Source: Nostoc paludosum FACHB-159
GTDB lineage: Bacteria > Cyanobacteriota > Cyanobacteriia > Cyanobacteriales > Nostocaceae
Length of the DNA: 64,000 bases
Reading direction: 5' to 3'
Assembly (NCBI RefSeq): GCF_014698835.1
Contig: NZ_JACJTU010000022.1
Span: forward strand, 1-64,000
Below the pieces are notes generated by a model, which made no database searches, was not told the DNA's origin, and saw only the letters and a list, made by a program, of their open reading frames with translations. Positions 35,554 through 44,096 of the stretch are shown here, one piece after another (positions within the stretch are counted from its first letter, which is position 1; each line of letters opens with the position of its first letter). The translations under genes were made by a program, and so were the position numbers.

Positions 35554-36597
35554 TTAATCAAGATATTTAAAAACCATTTTTAGCAATTCTGACTGGGTAA
35601 AAGGCTTGGTCAAATATCCTGATGACCTGACCATTTTCGCCTTTGCTCTATCAATAAACCCTGTTCTGCCAGTCACCATAATGATAGGTATATTTTTAAA
35701 AGCCGAATGTTTCCTTAACAAAGAACATAGCTCATAGCCATCTAAAGAAGGCATTTCCACATCTAGCAAAATCAGATCGGGCTTACTCCGAAGAATTTGC
35801 ATTAAAGCTTTGACTGGATCGTTAATCATTACCACTGAAAATGTGTTTTCATCCAAAAAGTGCTTAATGGAATTCAACACTGTTTGACTATCATCAATGC
35901 AAGCAATTGTATATGTATTTTTGCCAACAGGTAACTGAGTCGTTAGATTATTATTCTCAGAAATCTCAAAATTGATTTGTCTGGAAGATTTTTGTCCAAG
36001 TTTGATTTGCAAATTTGGTAAAACTTGAGAACTGACACCAGCAGGAATTGATGATTGGATATTTTGCCGATTTCTTAACTGCTTTTGACAATGTTCCACA
36101 AGTAATCGCAAATCTAGGCGACAGAACTTTGGTAGCTCATCCAAAGAATTCTCCGGACTAAATTCATAGCTACCTTCTTTTAAGCACAGAAATGATTCCA
36201 GTACTTCTTTTGCTAATTCGTCTATCAGATTTCCTGCTTGCACAGGAGTAATTAAATCTTGATTAACTAACCAGCAAATAGCTTGATAATCTGCGTTTGG
36301 TATTGATTGATGTTCATTTTTCGTCTCAAACATCAGCCGCATCTGGATGCGAGTAGCGCTGTTGAGAGCAGGAATTTGCTGACTCAAGCGCCGTAAGTGA
36401 CTATCAAGTCGCTCAAACAGTTTATCTGAATAGGAGGCATAAGTAAGTTTACCGTCCTCTAGATAAATTGACCAATAAACTATCCCAGTAAATACGCTTA
36501 AACAACCTGTAGCACGCCGACTAGTTAATTGTGCCAACAGAGATAGCGGATGTAGTTTTTGGAACAACCTGTAGCTACCTATAGGAGTTGTGCTCAT
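35554..36597 (-). CDS. PatA-type response regulator (HmpA-like)
   Basis: A 347-residue protein with an N-terminal PATAN/DUF4388 domain (about 10-115), a helical middle (about 120-215) and a C-terminal receiver (about 228-345, phospho-acceptor in LILLDVEMPSLDG, lysine in YLTKPFTQ). PatA proteins were first known from heterocyst patterning; relatives at the head of chemotaxis-like operons act in type IV pilus motility. As the first gene of the cluster it matches HmpA. The region upstream holds two 65-bp direct repeats (36866-37060). Confidence 0.9.
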   Translation of the reverse strand: MSTTPIGSYRLFQKLHPLSLLAQLTSRRATGCLSVFTGIVYWSIYLEDGKLTYASYSDKLFERLDSHLRRLSQQIPALNSATRIQMRLMFETKNEHQSIPNADYQAICWLVNQDLITPVQAGNLIDELAKEVLESFLCLKEGSYEFSPENSLDELPKFCRLDLRLLVEHCQKQLRNRQNIQSSIPAGVSSQVLPNLQIKLGQKSSRQINFEISENNNLTTQLPVGKNTYTIACIDDSQTVLNSIKHFLDENTFSVVMINDPVKALMQILRSKPDLILLDVEMPSLDGYELCSLLRKHSAFKNIPIIMVTGRTGFIDRAKAKMVRSSGYLTKPFTQSELLKMVFKYLD

Positions 36598-36865
36598 TTT
36601 GCTTTTACTCAGCTAAATTCAGTAGGTGTAAGCTAAATTCGTGCAGAGTTTTTCCACAATTTAAATTAAGTAAAAGGCTTCAAAAATTTGTATTTTAAAG
36701 TACACAAATTTGTCCTCTAGGATTTGTGGTGAAACTCAACGAAAGCGGCGTTATTCTCAAATGCTCAAATCTCAGTAAATTCGTAAATTTTGATTAATTT
36801 ACTTCCTGTTACTGAGATTTATAGACATTCTTGAAAACTAAGACATAGAAATGTCAAGACTAGAT

Positions 36866-37060
36866 GAAGCCACTTTCCATTGAGTAACCCCATTCTGACC
36901 ACAGGAATAATACTGATTTTCTTAAAACAATATCTTTGAACTACTGTATTTACACTTAAGCAAAATCAAACTTTTAAATAAGTAAGTACCAAATAAAGCC
37001 ACTTTTAATTAAGTAGTACCGTTGTGACCACAGAGATAATACTGATTTTTCTTAAAAAAA
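36866..37060. repeat. Two 65-bp direct repeats upstream of the PatA-type gene
   Basis: Copy 1 (36866-36930) and copy 2 (36995-37060) share AGCCACTT, TGACCACAG, ATAATACTGATTTT and CTTAAAA. The 129-bp period and the place between the operon promoter side and xisH suggest a regulatory or mobile origin. Confidence 0.75.
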
Positions 37061-37149
37061 TAAAACACAATTCAGAAGTTAGAATACAGGGAGTCAGAAT
37101 AATATAAGTAAAATTTTATATTTAAAAAAATTTACTGATTTGGAATTGG

Positions 37150-37479
37150 TTGTCCAAAAAAAAGGATTTATATATAGACTTGGGTGCAGAAAAACTTATA
37201 GCTGCACAAAAAGGTCAGCAGAAAATAGCAGTTAAAATTAAGAGTTTTGTCAGCCCATCTCCCGTTACAGATTTAGAAAATGCATTAGGACAGTTTATTC
37301 TTTATTACGATATTTTAGAAGAACAAGGAAGCGACAGGATTTTACATCTTGCTATCCCTCACAGAACTTACACTGAAATTTTTACCGAAACCATTGGTAA
37401 GATTTTATTAAAAAAGAACCGCTTACGTTTACTTGTGTTTGACCCCAAGCAAGAGGTAATTGTACAATGGATAACTTAG
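37150..37479 (+). pseudogene. xisH: N-terminally truncated XisH relative
   Basis: XisH, with XisI, controls excision of the fdxN element in Anabaena, and XisH is related to restriction-enzyme-like nucleases. The core DLYIDLGAEKLIAAQKGQQKIAV and the end FDPKQEVIVQWIT match. The first 25-30 residues normally present (the part ending in ...DPL before the IDLGAEK) are missing: the frame starts at a TTG at 37150 with a stop at 37123 and no such sequence upstream. The catalytic stretch normally reads EVKSF but here reads KIKSF, so the nuclease centre is probably lost. It overlaps the start of xisI by 13 bases. Confidence 0.75.
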
Positions 37480-37802
37480 GAAAATATCAAAAACTCATTG
37501 AAGAGATTCTGACTGAATATATAAAAATACCATATTCAAATCGTCAATTAGAAACTAAGCTTATCATCGATCGCACAGCTACTAATTACATAATAATGAC
37601 TTTGGGATGGCAAGGATAAGAACGAGTTCATGGTTGTATTATCCATATTAAAATTATTAATGGAAAAGTTTGGATTCAGCGCGATGGAACTGAATATAGT
37701 ATTGCCAATGAACTCGTAGCCGCAGGAATTCCCAAAGATAAAATTGTTTTAGCTTTTCATCCGGAAGATGTTAGACAATACACTGATCTTGCGATCGCTT
37801 GA
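37467..37802 (+). pseudogene. xisI: XisI relative with internal stop
   Basis: The frame from the ATG at 37467 reads MDNLGKYQKLIEEILTEYIK... and matches XisI. At codon 51 a TAA (37617-37619) follows TLGWQG. The same frame continues past it as ERVHGCIIHIKIINGKVWIQ and RDGTEYSIANELVAAGIPKD, ending LAIA at 37802, which are typical XisI sequences. Whether the stop arises from a substitution or two compensating indels cannot be told. The partner xisH is also damaged, so the pair is most likely dead. Confidence 0.85.
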
Positions 37803-37949
37803 TTTTCAAAAAGATGCGATAGCCTTCTTTTAGTCGTTTAGCAGTTGTCTCTATCCACAGATAAAAATCTTGCTTGTCAAGATGAATTAACTCATAGAGT
37901 TGATGCATGAGCCAAAACGCTCATACACTTTTTGGCAATTTATTAAAAA

Positions 37950-38031
37950 TGCGGATGAAAGGACTTGAACCTTCACTCCTTTCGGAACTAGAACCTAAAT
38001 CTAGCGCGTCTGCCAATTCCGCCACATCCGC
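37950..38031 (-). tRNA. tRNA-Leu (UAG anticodon)
   Basis: On the minus strand a cloverleaf begins GCGGATG and ends CATCCGC with discriminator A. The anticodon loop TTTAGGT lies in a CTAGA/TCTAG stem. The long variable arm (about TTCCGAAAGGAGTGAA) and the T-arm GGTTCAAGTCC agree with tRNA-Leu. CCA is not encoded. Confidence 0.95.
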
Positions 38032-38081
38032 ATAGGTCACTATCTTACCATAAGAAATTATTTTTGGGAATAGGGAGATGG

Positions 38082-38223
38082 GGAGATGGGGAGCAGAAGG
38101 GCAAAGGGGCAGGGGGAGATAGGGAAGTGTGGGGAGTGTGGGGGGAAAGAGAATTAATGCTTCCCCATCCTCCCACACCTCCCACACCTCCCACACTCAC
38201 TGTTTGCCCCATGCCCAATGCCC
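38082..38223. repeat. Nonamer hairpin element, copy A next to alr
   Basis: A purine arm (GGGGCAGGGGGAGATAGGG, then GTGTGGGGAGTGTGGGGGG), the junction AAAGAGAATTAATGC, three CCCACACCT-type nonamers and the end GCCCCATGCCCAATGCCC. It lies against the 3' end of alr. Copy B at 39549-39681 is nearly identical. Confidence 0.9.
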
Positions 38224-38231
38224 CTTCCGAA

Positions 38232-39419
38232 TTACATAACCGCAACACGAGGCAGACGATGTTTGAAGCCGCAGAGAATTTCCCAAGAAATAGTGTTTAA
38301 TTGTTCTGCCCAATCGTGTGCGGAAATTTTTTCTTTTCCCTGTTCTCCAAGTAAGGTGACTACTTCTCCTTCTTGGATATTAGGTATAGCACTCACATCC
38401 AGCATTAACTGATCCATTGTAATTGTCCCGATTTGTGGCACTCGCTGACCGCGAATTAACACCTGAATTTTGTTGGAAAGATTACGAGGAACACCGTCAG
38501 CATAGCCAATTCCTACGACAGCTAGGCGAAGTTCGCGCGGGGCAATAAATTTATGCCCGTAACTGACAGCGGTTCCTGGGGCGATTGTTTTGACTTGGGT
38601 AACTCGTGCCTTAAGTTGCAAAACGGGCTTGAGGTCGATGGCATTCTGTAAATGCGGTGCTGGGTAAAGTCCGTAAACTGCTAAACCTACTCGCACAATA
38701 TCGTAGTGTAATGCTCGGTCTGTAAGTGCAGCCGCTGAGTTTGCCAAGTGCAAGCAAGGTGGTTGGATTCCCATTGCTTTGATTTGAGCGATCGCTTCCT
38801 CAAATCGTCTATGCTGTTCCTTCATCGCAGTAGTATCAGGATCGTCTGCCGTTGCCAAATGAGAATAAATGCTGGCAATAGAAAGATGTGGTAAACGCTG
38901 TACTAATTGCACAAATTCACCAGCTTGCTGCCAATTAGTTCCCAACCTAGACATTCCCGTGTCTAATTTGATGTGTACGGGTACGGGAGAACCATAGTTC
39001 ATCGATTCTAGAGTATCAGAAAATACTAGTGCTTGTTTCGGGCTGCATAGTGTCGGCTGAAGTTTCCACTGAGCGATGGCATGAATCTGCTCTGGTGTAT
39101 GAGTCGCCCCTAAAATCAAAATCGGGGCTTGAATCCCGCCTTCTCGCAATTGAATCGCCTCCGGAACCGTAGCAACTCCCAGCCAACTAGCTCCCGATTG
39201 AATTGCAGTTTGAGCCACCGTTACTGCTCCATGTCCATAGGCATCAGCTTTCACCACTGCCATCAATTGAGTACCCGGCGATAAAAACTGCACTAGTTGT
39301 TGTATATTGTGCGACAGCGCCTCTAAATCAATTTCTACCCAAGCTCGTTGCGAAAACCACGCGTAGGTATCGCACTGCTCATTAGGAACTACACCGGGAA
39401 TTTCCTTGCGACTTAACAT
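38232..39419 (-). CDS. alr: Alanine racemase
   Basis: A 395-residue pyridoxal-phosphate enzyme that makes D-alanine for peptidoglycan. The PLP lysine is in AVVKADAYGHG; HIKLDTGMSRLG, SIYSHLATAD and HLANSAA follow; the catalytic tyrosine is in AVSYGHKF; RVGLAVYGLYP and IGTITMDQLMLDVS are typical. The length is slightly above the usual 360-380 because of an N-terminal extension of about 20 residues (MLSRKEIPGVVPNEQCD). The gene is bracketed by two direct copies of the nonamer hairpin element, one touching its 3' end, the other 130 bases upstream of its start. Confidence 0.95.
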   Translation of the reverse strand: MLSRKEIPGVVPNEQCDTYAWFSQRAWVEIDLEALSHNIQQLVQFLSPGTQLMAVVKADAYGHGAVTVAQTAIQSGASWLGVATVPEAIQLREGGIQAPILILGATHTPEQIHAIAQWKLQPTLCSPKQALVFSDTLESMNYGSPVPVHIKLDTGMSRLGTNWQQAGEFVQLVQRLPHLSIASIYSHLATADDPDTTAMKEQHRRFEEAIAQIKAMGIQPPCLHLANSAAALTDRALHYDIVRVGLAVYGLYPAPHLQNAIDLKPVLQLKARVTQVKTIAPGTAVSYGHKFIAPRELRLAVVGIGYADGVPRNLSNKIQVLIRGQRVPQIGTITMDQLMLDVSAIPNIQEGEVVTLLGEQGKEKISAHDWAEQLNTISWEILCGFKHRLPRVAVM

Positions 39420-39548
39420 TTGTACTGACTCCTATCCACCGTAGCTCAACTTCCAAATTATCTATACACGCTCCTAGAAGCGATATCAGATTAAACAGGA
39501 AGTTTAACTCTGACTTGGAATTGATACAAGATGCTGGTGATGGAGTCA

Positions 39549-39681
39549 GGAGATGGGGAGTAGAAGGGCAAAGGGGCAGGGGGAGATAGGGAAGTGTGGG
39601 GAGTGTGGGGGGAAAGAGAATTAATGCTTCCCCATCCTCGCACACCTCCCACACTCACTGTTTGCCCCATGCCCAATGCCC
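39549..39681. repeat. Nonamer hairpin element, copy B upstream of alr
   Basis: Same sequence and orientation as copy A, but nine bases shorter (one nonamer fewer) and with single-base differences in the arms (TAGAAGG for CAGAAGG, CCTCGCACA for CCTCCCACA). TGCCCAATGCCCAATGCCC closes it. Confidence 0.9.
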
Positions 39682-39799
39682 AATGCCCAAGTTTTAACTT
39701 AATTTCCGAATTATTCCCGAAAGTATAATTTCTTATCATCTCCCTAGAAGAGTATATTTGTGTTAATATATGTAAAACTAATACCCTAAACGCAGATCA

Positions 39800-40297
39800 A
39801 TGGGGAAGGTTTTAGTATTAAACGCCTCTTACGAACCTCTCAATATAACGAGTTGGCGTCGCGCTGCGGTTCTGTTAATCAAGGGCAAAGCAGAACGCGT
39901 GGAACACAACGGTAAATTCCTGTATTCGGATTTCCCGCTGCCAACCGTAATCAGGTTGCGTCATTATGTCCGCGTTCCTTATAAAGAAATTCCTCTCACT
40001 CGCCGAAATATATTGCATCGTGACGGTCATGCCTGTCAATACTGTGGTTACACAGGAGACGAATTGACTTTAGACCATGTAATACCGCGATCGCGCGGCG
40101 GAGGGGATAGCTGGGAGAACATTGTTACAGCTTGTGTCCGTTGCAATGTTAAAAAAGGTAGTCGCACTCCCAACGAAGCTCATATGCCTTTGCGCCATCT
40201 TCCTCGCCAACCTTATAGCAGCCTTTATTTTGAGGTCAGTAAACATCTCAAAAGTGGACTGCACACAGAGTGGCAAAAATATGTTATAGGACTTTGA
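39800..40297 (+). CDS. HNH endonuclease domain protein
   Basis: A 165-residue protein with an N-terminal part (MGKVLVLNASYEPLNITSWRRAAVLLIKGKAE) and an HNH nuclease domain at about 70-125: CQYCGYTGDELTLDHVIPRSRGG, ENIVTACVRCN, with two zinc-binding CxxC pairs. This family is widespread and strictly conserved in cyanobacteria, which suggests a housekeeping function in DNA or RNA repair or processing rather than an inserted homing enzyme. It stands alone. Confidence 0.92.
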   Translation: MGKVLVLNASYEPLNITSWRRAAVLLIKGKAERVEHNGKFLYSDFPLPTVIRLRHYVRVPYKEIPLTRRNILHRDGHACQYCGYTGDELTLDHVIPRSRGGGDSWENIVTACVRCNVKKGSRTPNEAHMPLRHLPRQPYSSLYFEVSKHLKSGLHTEWQKYVIGL

Positions 40298-41422
40298 TAT
40301 GACATAGCCAAGTAGCCCGAAAACCATACAGCAATAGTCACAGCTTTGCCTTTGTACTTGGTTTTGGAATAAGGCTAAAGCCGACATGCACACATTTGCC
40401 TTTGACAAATTGTGTGTTGAACTAGTTATGTCCATTGATTGTGAGGGACATTGTTCGGCAGAACCTAACATACCAGTTTGAGCGAATCCAAGCAAAAAAG
40501 ACAACAGCTTCTTACTATACCGCATAAAATCGCAAATAGCTAGGATGCTCCCGAAAAATTTAGCAGGGAGGCAATAGGCTTGAAACGCTCTTTGTGTCTT
40601 CGACTACGCATCAACCGCTATATTGAAATTTTGAACTGACGATATTGTCAACGAATCCTTACTTGCCAGAGTTTTCTAGCATTCCTTGAGATTAGGGACT
40701 TCCACTTAAAAAAATATCCCATCTCTGGGGGAGGCTTTGTGAACCCAGAGGCGCAAAGCTTTGCGTCCCTACCAATCTAGAAATAATTTGGGAGAATTTA
40801 TTTTTTGTAAGTCCCTTACTAGAGTAATCGGCTATGGCCAAACAAGGAGTGTTGACTGCTGAGTGCTGAGTTAGGAATTTTCCGTTCTGCTCCTGTGCCC
40901 CCCATCCCCCGATTCCCCAGTCCCGAATCTCTAGTTTCTTTTACACAAAAAACAAAACATGCCCTGTTGCTTGAAGATATAATTATTAATTGCTCAATAG
41001 TCAAAATAATGAGACTATTAAACATAGGATTATTTTAAATATCAAAAACTAACTCTAAAGTATTAGATGGAAAGTATACCCTAAGTAAGAAAAATTTTAA
41101 AGTTCGGTTATCAACCTTGAATAAAAATCGTTGCCTTTGAAATTACAGACAAGAAAAAAGGTCATAAAAGACGTTTATGCTCCAAGATAAAGCCAGATAT
41201 ACAAAACTTCCTTTTTTCCAGCACTACCAGCACCTATATAAATATGTCCTAATAAAATTTAGTTGATTGCTGAGCGCTGTTACTGACAAAAAATATACTT
41301 AGGTATATAGTGCGATGTCTTGATATTTTTGCGAAGATCAAAATAATGTGGCTAAATTCAGGAAATCGCTGATTGTAGTATTTCTGGATTAATTGAGCCT
41401 CACACTTTAAAAAAAGTTCCCT
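40298..41422. other. Long intergenic region with MITE-like element
   Basis: About 1.1 kb. It holds the 123-bp inverted-repeat element at 40694-40816, heptamer-like TGAGTGCTGAGTTAGG text at 40856 and AT-rich DNA. A minus-strand frame starting at 40525 begins with a signal-like MRYSKKLLSFLLGFAQTG but runs into the HNH gene and is not supported. Confidence 0.5.
40694..40816. mobile_element. MITE-like element with 28-bp terminal inverted repeats
   Basis: AGGGACTTCCACTTAAAAAA at 40694 and its imperfect complement ending TTTTTTGTAAGTCCCT at 40816 enclose about 70 bases without a gene. The inside has AGGCGCAAAGCTTTGCGTCC, another small palindrome. TA dinucleotides adjoin both ends, which would fit an IS630/Tc1-like target choice, but the boundaries are not certain. 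Confidence 0.6.
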
Positions 41423-42706
41423 ATGTACTTAAATTCTCCCGTTAATGAGTTTGAGAGTTTGTCATTGACCACAGAGCCAAACCCAGAGGAAGCTGAAATA
41501 GAGAAAGACCCAGTGGAAGTTGCACTTAAAAGTCCATCATTACAACCATCGCTAAGTGAAGGAGCTATCTTTCTTAGTCAGCGTGGTAATTCCTTGACAC
41601 AACAAAAGTCAGAAGAACTGCAAAAAACTCTGCTAGCGCACCGACACGATCGCCAACTAGTAATTTTGCAAGATTTTCCTGACCCAGACGCTCTTTCTTG
41701 TGCTTGGACTTATCAATTAATTGCCCAGCAATACGATATTAAATGTGAAATAATTTATGCTGGCGCTCTGAGTCATCAAGAAAATATTGCCTTGGTTAGA
41801 CTCACAAATTTACCTATCCAACGCTGGACGCAGCAAACCTTGAAAAGCAAAGATTTGTCATGTTATCAAGGTTTCGTGTTAATTGATAACCAAGGAACTA
41901 CTTCACAGCTAATATCAGCGGTTCAACAGGCAGGAATTCCATTAGTTGCGCTGATTGACCATCACAGTTTACAAGGTGAACTTGATTCAGAGTTTGTCGA
42001 TGTTCGTCCTTATGTACGAGCGACGGCGACAATTTTTACTCAATATCTGCAAGCGGGATTACTAGCATTAGATAGCAGCATCAATCAACACGTAAAATGT
42101 GCTACTGCCTTGATGCATGGCTTACGTTCGGATACAAATCGCCTGATGCAAGCGCAAGAAGAAGATTTCATGGCAGCTGCATATTTAAGCCGATTTTATG
42201 ACGCGCAACTGCTGAATGCTATTTTACAGGCGAATCGTTCCAAGCGGGTGATGGATGTGATTGAGCGATCGCTTAAAAATCGCATCGTCCAAAATAACTT
42301 TTCCATTGCTGGTGTCGGTTACCTCCGCTACGACGACCGCGACGCCATACCCCAAGCAGCTGATTTTCTCGTCACCGAAGAAAACGTCCATACCGCCGTA
42401 GTTTACGGTATTGTTCACGATGAAGACGAAGAGTTAGAAATAGTCATTGGCTCCTTAAGAACCACCAAACTCACCCTTGACCCTGATGAATTCATTAAAG
42501 AAGCCTTTGGGCAAGATAGCACAGGGCGCTTTTTTGGTGGTGGAAGAACAAGCGCAGGCGGCTTTGAAATCCCGATGGGTTTCTTATCTGGCAGTAACGA
42601 AAATTCTGCATACGCGAAGATGAAATGGGAAGTCTTCGACGCTCAAATTAAGCAAAAACTACTGAGGTTAGTTAACCCCAAAGATAACCCGATTCAATCG
42701 GAGTAG
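41423..42706 (+). CDS. DHH-family phosphoesterase (NrnA-like)
   Basis: A 427-residue DHH/DHHA1 phosphoesterase. The metal-binding acidic residues are in DFPDPDALSCAW, LIDNQGT and LIDHHS; the C-terminal DHHA1 domain ends with FGGGRTSAGGFEIPMGFL. Relatives degrade short oligoribonucleotides or cyclic dinucleotide products; cyanobacteria carry several. The N-terminal 70 residues are acidic and poorly ordered by composition. A 12-bp terminator follows. Confidence 0.88.
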   Translation: MYLNSPVNEFESLSLTTEPNPEEAEIEKDPVEVALKSPSLQPSLSEGAIFLSQRGNSLTQQKSEELQKTLLAHRHDRQLVILQDFPDPDALSCAWTYQLIAQQYDIKCEIIYAGALSHQENIALVRLTNLPIQRWTQQTLKSKDLSCYQGFVLIDNQGTTSQLISAVQQAGIPLVALIDHHSLQGELDSEFVDVRPYVRATATIFTQYLQAGLLALDSSINQHVKCATALMHGLRSDTNRLMQAQEEDFMAAAYLSRFYDAQLLNAILQANRSKRVMDVIERSLKNRIVQNNFSIAGVGYLRYDDRDAIPQAADFLVTEENVHTAVVYGIVHDEDEELEIVIGSLRTTKLTLDPDEFIKEAFGQDSTGRFFGGGRTSAGGFEIPMGFLSGSNENSAYAKMKWEVFDAQIKQKLLRLVNPKDNPIQSE

Positions 42707-42779
42707 AGGAAGGAGAAGGAGATGGGGAGAACTCCTAACTCATGTAGCAGTCAAAGTGTGTTTCGTTACATAACATCCC

Positions 42780-42816
42780 TTCCCGACTTTTTGTAAAAGT
42801 CGGGAATTTGTTTTTT
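42780..42816 (+). terminator. Rho-independent terminator
   Basis: TTCCCGACTTTT (42780-42791) and AAAAGTCGGGAA (42795-42806) form a 12-bp stem with a TGT loop, followed by TTTGTTTTTT. It ends the DHH gene. Confidence 0.9.
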
Positions 42817-42915
42817 ATTAATTAATTGGAAATGTAGTTGATGCCTAATCTAAAGTAAGTCAGTACAAATAAAGTTAACTCGTGCCTACCTATTTCTTTA
42901 CCAAAAAGGAGCGCC

Positions 42916-43200
42916 ATGAAGTCTACAGAACTTCAAATGTTAAAAACTCTCTATGAGCAAGATTTTTATGCTTGGGTAGAGCAGACCGCAGCACTTTTAC
43001 AATCGCATCAGTGGGACACGTTGGATTTAAAACACCTAATTGAGGAAGTAGTGGACTTGGGTAAGAGTCAACAGCGGCCCTTACAAGACGTTTTTTAAAC
43101 GATGCAGAATGGATAAATACTACTTATCAAAGAGCGCGGTGAGAGGCAATGGTGGAAACAGATTTATCAGAAGAAAATTTTGCGATATTGCTTTTTTGCG
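42916..43200 (+). pseudogene. Broken DUF29 family gene
   Basis: The 60-codon frame from the ATG at 42916 (after AAAAAGGAG) reads MKSTELQMLKTLYEQDFYAWVEQT and LKHLIEEVVDLGKSQQ, the start of a DUF29 protein, and then stops. Another frame right after gives NDAEWINTTYQRAR, a stop (TGA at 43140), then EAMVETDLSEENF, the normal end of DUF29 proteins. The middle third is missing, a frameshift follows, and one arginine codon became TGA. Intact DUF29 proteins have about 150 residues. Confidence 0.8.
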
Positions 43201-43269
43201 GCAAAGATATGGAGTAGTTGAACCTGGTTCTCAATGGCCAGATTTTGACTTGATTAATGATAACTTTAT

Positions 43270-43310
43270 TGAGATGTGGAGCGTAGGCGTAGCCCGTCGT
43301 AGACATCGCC
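43270..43310. repeat. Small REP-like word after the DUF29 remnant
   Basis: GCGTAGGCGTAGCCCGTCGT followed by AGACATCGC is a common intergenic palindromic word in these genomes. It confirms that the 90-codon frame across it is not coding. Confidence 0.6.
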
Positions 43311-43493
43311 AAGATTTAGCTGATAGCACTGCTTGGATACGTAGTGTTCGAGAAAATGAGTGGTCAAAGTCACATCGCTAACTCAATCATCCTTGATAAG
43401 GAATAGCTAATGATGATTAAGGTTAGGATAGATAAATAAACAACAAGCGTAACTAAATAACTCAGCACAGGGTACGCTAATAAAATTCAAAAT

Positions 43494-43988
43494 ATGGAAC
43501 TGTATCTATTTCGTCATGGCATCGCCGAAGATAAAGATTTAGGCATCAAAGATGAGGAGCGCAGTCTTACCAAAGAAGGAAGGCAAAAAACTGAAAAAGT
43601 TGCCCAGAAACTTGTCAAATTGGATTTAAAGTTTGATTTGATTGTCACCAGCCCCTTAGTGCGTGCCCGCCAAACGGCTGAAATCCTGATAGAAACAGGA
43701 TTAAGTTCCCAGCTAGAGGAATCCAGTCATCTAGCCCCTGGAGGTGAAATTTCTAGTTGGTTGGTAGATTGGTTAGAGCCAAGAAATTATTCCCAAAATA
43801 CCCAACTGGCCTTAGTTGGACATGAACCTGATTTAACTAATTGGGCAGAAATTCTGCTGTGGGGAGAAATCAAAGGCAGCTTAGTCTTGAAAAAAGCAGG
43901 TATGATTGGGATAAAACTACCAGAAACTGGTTCTCCTCTGGGTCGTAGTCAGATGTTTTGGTTGACACCACCCAGGTACTTGTCATAA
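43494..43988 (+). CDS. sixA: Phosphohistidine phosphatase SixA
   Basis: A 164-residue histidine-phosphatase-fold protein. The catalytic RHG is in LYLFRHGIAED at residues 5-12, with SPLVRARQTAEIL and LVGHEPDL (second catalytic histidine). SixA removes phosphate from histidine in phosphotransfer proteins. The length matches the family. It is about 100 bases upstream of gltA on the same strand; whether they share a transcript is open. Confidence 0.92.
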   Translation: MELYLFRHGIAEDKDLGIKDEERSLTKEGRQKTEKVAQKLVKLDLKFDLIVTSPLVRARQTAEILIETGLSSQLEESSHLAPGGEISSWLVDWLEPRNYSQNTQLALVGHEPDLTNWAEILLWGEIKGSLVLKKAGMIGIKLPETGSPLGRSQMFWLTPPRYLS

Positions 43989-44096
43989 CAGTTTTTCAAC
44001 ATTTCCGATTGTTGTTAGAACGACTACTGTTATGGCGACAATAAATTTCTGGTAAGTTAACTTGATCGGATATTTCAAAAAGTAAATGGTGTTGCC

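Noticed and set aside
37150..37802. xisH/xisI as evidence that an fdxN-type excision element lies here
   Set aside because: No recombinase gene (xisF type) or attachment-site pair is visible, and xisH/xisI relatives occur widely without such an element.
39800..40297. HNH protein as a homing endonuclease of a mobile intron
   Set aside because: No intron or intein around it, and the family is generally conserved as a stand-alone gene in cyanobacteria.
40070..40525. Minus-strand frame of 151 codons starting with a signal-peptide-like sequence
   Set aside because: Half of it lies antisense within the well-supported HNH gene and the rest has no protein-like pattern or ribosome binding site.
43109..43381. 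90-codon frame after the DUF29 remnant
   Set aside because: It crosses a different frame of the DUF29 remnant and a REP-like repeat, so it is an accidental frame.
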